DNA of 43,755 nt from Bacteroidota bacterium (GTDB lineage Bacteria > Bacteroidota > Bacteroidia > Chitinophagales > JADIYW01). The stretch covers positions 1-43,755 of the forward strand of contig JAQBNI010000078.1 in the NCBI GenBank assembly GCA_028288625.1, given 5' to 3'. Below, in pieces: positions 41,474 through 43,755 of this stretch (the first letter of the stretch is position 1; the number at the start of each line of letters is the position of its first letter). A model generated the notes under the pieces. It made no database searches and was not told the origin of the DNA. It saw only the letters and a program-made list of their open reading frames with translations. Made by a program: the position numbers and the translations under genes.

Positions 41474-42175
41474 ATGAAATTCGGTATTGTAATCTTCCCA
41501 GGCTCCAACTGTGATCAGGATATTATTCATGTTTGCAGGGAAGTGATGCAATGTGAAACCCGCATTTTGTGGCACAAAGATACTTCATTACAGGATCTGA
41601 CAACAGACGATTGTATCATGCTACCCGGTGGTTTTTCTTATGGAGATTATTTGCGCTGCGGTGCGATAGCGCGATTTTCGCCGATCATGGAAAAAGTAAT
41701 TGAGCATGCGAATAACGGCGGATATGTTTGGGGAATATGTAATGGCTTTCAGATCTTATGTGAAAGTCATTTGCTGCCCGGCGCACTTTTGCAAAATAAA
41801 GATCAATCATTTATTTGTCAAAATCAATATTTAATTCCGGTGACAAATAATTCAGCTATTACAAAAAGCCTGGATCTTAAGGAACCCTTGAAGATCCCGA
41901 TCGCGCATGGAGAAGGAAGATATTACGCTGCCCCTGAAGTGATGAAAGAATTAAAAGCGAACGACCAGGTATTATTTAAATATTGTGATGAGAACGGAAA
42001 TATAGATGATGCTTCCAATCCAAATGGCGCGATAGAAAATATTGCGGGCATCTGTAATAAGAACCGGAATGTATTTGCGATGATGCCGCACCCGGAAAGA
42101 GCCTCAGAAGATATTTTGAGTAACACGGATGGAAAGAAATTATTTGAATCTCTTTTAAATTTAGTTGTTGCATAA
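41474..42175 (+). CDS. purQ: Phosphoribosylformylglycinamidine synthase, glutaminase subunit
   Basis: Supplies ammonia from glutamine for the fourth step of purine synthesis (FGAR to FGAM). It is a class I amidotransferase of 233 aa with nucleophile Cys89 in GICNGFQIL and catalytic His206 and Glu208 in MMPHPERA. The N-terminus FGIVIFPGSNCDQD and PGGFSYGDYLRCGAIA are diagnostic. The separate PurQ implies that PurL is of the small, multi-subunit type with PurS; neither gene is in the window. A DsbD-type gene starts nine bases downstream. Confidence 0.96.
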   Translation: MKFGIVIFPGSNCDQDIIHVCREVMQCETRILWHKDTSLQDLTTDDCIMLPGGFSYGDYLRCGAIARFSPIMEKVIEHANNGGYVWGICNGFQILCESHLLPGALLQNKDQSFICQNQYLIPVTNNSAITKSLDLKEPLKIPIAHGEGRYYAAPEVMKELKANDQVLFKYCDENGNIDDASNPNGAIENIAGICNKNRNVFAMMPHPERASEDILSNTDGKKLFESLLNLVVA

Positions 42176-42184
42176 TTTTTTTGC

Positions 42185-43755
42185 ATGAAAAAGTATCGGC
42201 AGTTTCTTTTTAAATTATTTTTTCTAAGCGTCTTGTGGATGATATCTTTTTCATCCCAGGCAGCATTCCAGGAACATCTTTCCTGGAAGAGTGAAATTGA
42301 AAAGATCAGCGAAACAGAATTTAAAGTAAAGATCATTTGTTCACTGGATGATGACTGGCATGTCTATTCTCAATTTACAGACCCGGGCGGACCATTGCCG
42401 ACAGAATTTCGATTTGAAAAAAATAAAGACATTGAACTCGTTGGAAAAACTGAAGAAATAGGAAAGATCAAAAAAGAATTTGATGAATTGTTTGGAGTTA
42501 ACGTGGCTTCTTATTCCGACCAGGTAACCTTTGTGCAAAGAGTAAAGATTAAAAATTCGGATGCAATTTTAAAAGGAGAATTCGACGGACAGGTGTGCAA
42601 GGATGAAGTAGGCTGTATGCCGATGGGACCTGAAAAATTCGCGATCTCTTTTAATGGCAAAGCAATACAAACTTCAGTTCCCGCAGTTAAAGAAACTGTT
42701 CCCGGCGTTCAGCTTTCTGCGCCAATTACCGATACACATGCGGTTGCATCCGTTGAGAAGCTTCTAAAATCCATAGACAGGTTTGACACCATGTATGCTA
42801 ACAATTCGTGCAGTGTAAAGCCTGAGAAAAAAGATAAAAGTTACTGGTGGATATTCATAGCAGGATTTTTAGGCGGCTTGCTTGCCCTGCTTACTCCCTG
42901 TGTATTTCCTATGGTTCCCCTTACCGTAAGTTTTTTTACGAAAGGTGGAAAAGACAGAAAACAAGGGATCCGAAAAGCGCTGATCTACGGTGTTTCTATA
43001 ATCGTGATTTATGTATTGCTCGGAATTATTATCACCGGAACATTCGGCTCTGATGCATTAAATGCAATGTCGACGAATATCTGGTTCAACCTTTTATTTT
43101 TTATTGTCTTTGTATTTTTTGCATTTTCGTTTTTCGGTTATTACGAAATTACGCTTCCATCTTCGTGGGCAAACAGGTCTGATGAGTTGTCGAGCCGCGG
43201 TGGAAATATCGGCATCTTCTTTATGGCGTTTACATTGGCACTCGTTTCTTTCTCCTGCACCGGTCCGATCATCGGAACATTATTAGTGCAGGCAGCAACA
43301 GGCGGCGGACCTACGCTATTACATCATATTCCATTAAAGCCATTGCTGGGTATGTTTGGATTTTCACTTGCGCTTGCATTGCCGTTTACTTTATTTGCAT
43401 TGTTTCCGCAGTGGCTGCAATCACTGCCAAAGTCAGGCGGCTGGCTGAATACCGTAAAAGTTATTTTAGGATTTTTAGAGCTTGCATTAGCATTTAAATT
43501 TTTATCCGTTGTAGATCTTACACAAAACTGGGGATTATTCCGCATTGAAATATTTTTAGGAATATGGATACTCATCTTTACATTCATGGCAGTTTATTGT
43601 TTTGGATTGATAAGATTTCCGCATGATAATCCGAAAGAAAAACCGGGGAAGACAAGGTTATTTGTTGGAGTGGTATCCGCGGCATTTGTATTTTATTTGC
43701 TCACCGGTTTTTCATACAAGCCATTGAAATTATTAAGCGGTCTCGCGCCGCCGGC
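42185..43755 (+). CDS. DsbD-type thiol-disulfide transport protein, truncated by right edge
   Basis: Moves reducing power across the inner membrane to periplasmic proteins. The frame is open from ATG 42185 to the end (523 codons). Residues 1-28 are a signal peptide. About 30-170 is an N-terminal DsbD-like domain with Cys138 and Cys143 (QVCKDEVGC). The membrane domain starts at about 220 and holds the two redox cysteines in LLTPCVFPMVP and SFSCTGPIIG. At least seven membrane segments are visible. A C-terminal thioredoxin domain is expected beyond the edge. It lies nine bases after purQ. Confidence 0.88.
   Translation, partial: MKKYRQFLFKLFFLSVLWMISFSSQAAFQEHLSWKSEIEKISETEFKVKIICSLDDDWHVYSQFTDPGGPLPTEFRFEKNKDIELVGKTEEIGKIKKEFDELFGVNVASYSDQVTFVQRVKIKNSDAILKGEFDGQVCKDEVGCMPMGPEKFAISFNGKAIQTSVPAVKETVPGVQLSAPITDTHAVASVEKLLKSIDRFDTMYANNSCSVKPEKKDKSYWWIFIAGFLGGLLALLTPCVFPMVPLTVSFFTKGGKDRKQGIRKALIYGVSIIVIYVLLGIIITGTFGSDALNAMSTNIWFNLLFFIVFVFFAFSFFGYYEITLPSSWANRSDELSSRGGNIGIFFMAFTLALVSFSCTGPIIGTLLVQAATGGGPTLLHHIPLKPLLGMFGFSLALALPFTLFALFPQWLQSLPKSGGWLNTVKVILGFLELALAFKFLSVVDLTQNWGLFRIEIFLGIWILIFTFMAVYCFGLIRFPHDNPKEKPGKTRLFVGVVSAAFVFYLLTGFSYKPLKLLSGLAPP

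Noticed and set aside
41123-41575. Minus-strand ORF of 150 codons across the DUF6427-like / purQ boundary
   Set aside because: It is antisense to two conserved genes and has no recognisable domain.

Overview
The window comes from a member of the Bacteroidota, most likely a Chitinophagales/Sphingobacteriales-type lineage. The evidence is indirect but consistent. Two secreted proteins end in a type IX secretion (T9SS, Por) sorting tail. MurF and alanine racemase are fused. Rho carries a long charged insertion. The -7 promoter motif TAnnTTTG recurs upstream of genes, and Shine-Dalgarno sequences are weak or absent. There are many SxxC/SGC lipoprotein signals and a DUF6427-type membrane protein. 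Base composition looks moderately AT-rich and even. I see no rRNA, tRNA, CRISPR array, insertion sequence or phage gene. Most of the window is chromosomal core genome.

Layout. Positions 1-4673 are the end of a surface-polysaccharide locus: a gene tail at the left edge, an asparagine synthetase-type amidotransferase, a GT4 glycosyltransferase and a WecA/TagO-type polyprenyl-phosphate sugar-1-phosphate transferase. Positions 4670-10000 hold a CoA-type Nudix hydrolase, a PhoD-like lipoprotein, pheS, and a minus-strand serS / A-type Fe-S carrier / T9SS-exported cupredoxin group. Positions 10291-18455 hold rho, rpmH-rnpA, a T9SS hydrolase on the opposite strand, yidD, a C-terminal processing protease, tsaB, two cysteine-free ArsR-type regulators and a carboxymuconolactone-decarboxylase/AhpD-like protein. 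Positions 18471-28571 hold polA, a PorE-like cell-envelope protein with a SPOR-like end, a coiled-coil protein with an acidic tail, murF-alr and a Rieske protein. Positions 28691-34108 hold a DUF4412-like lipoprotein facing a four-gene minus-strand operon: beta-helix lipoprotein, di-heme cytochrome, second beta-helix lipoprotein, aminotransferase. Positions 34287-43755 hold an oligopeptide-type ABC importer (binding protein and two enlarged permeases, no ATPase in the window), an exported protein of unknown function, a DUF6427-like membrane protein, purQ and a DsbD-type protein cut by the right edge.

The strongest candidates for something unusual are: (i) rnpA, whose complete conserved reading frame has no ATG/GTG/TTG start and is best explained by an ATA codon overlapping the rpmH stop; (ii) the beta-helix / di-heme cytochrome / beta-helix / aminotransferase operon, a conserved but functionally unexplained gene set; (iii) a PorE-like TPR-propeller-CRD protein in which the OmpA-type peptidoglycan-binding end appears to be replaced by a SPOR-type end; (iv) a short intergenic-style repeat read in frame inside asnB; and (v) two interleaved complementary segments in the region upstream of rho that could form mutually exclusive hairpins. 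All calls are from reading the sequence; no database search was run.
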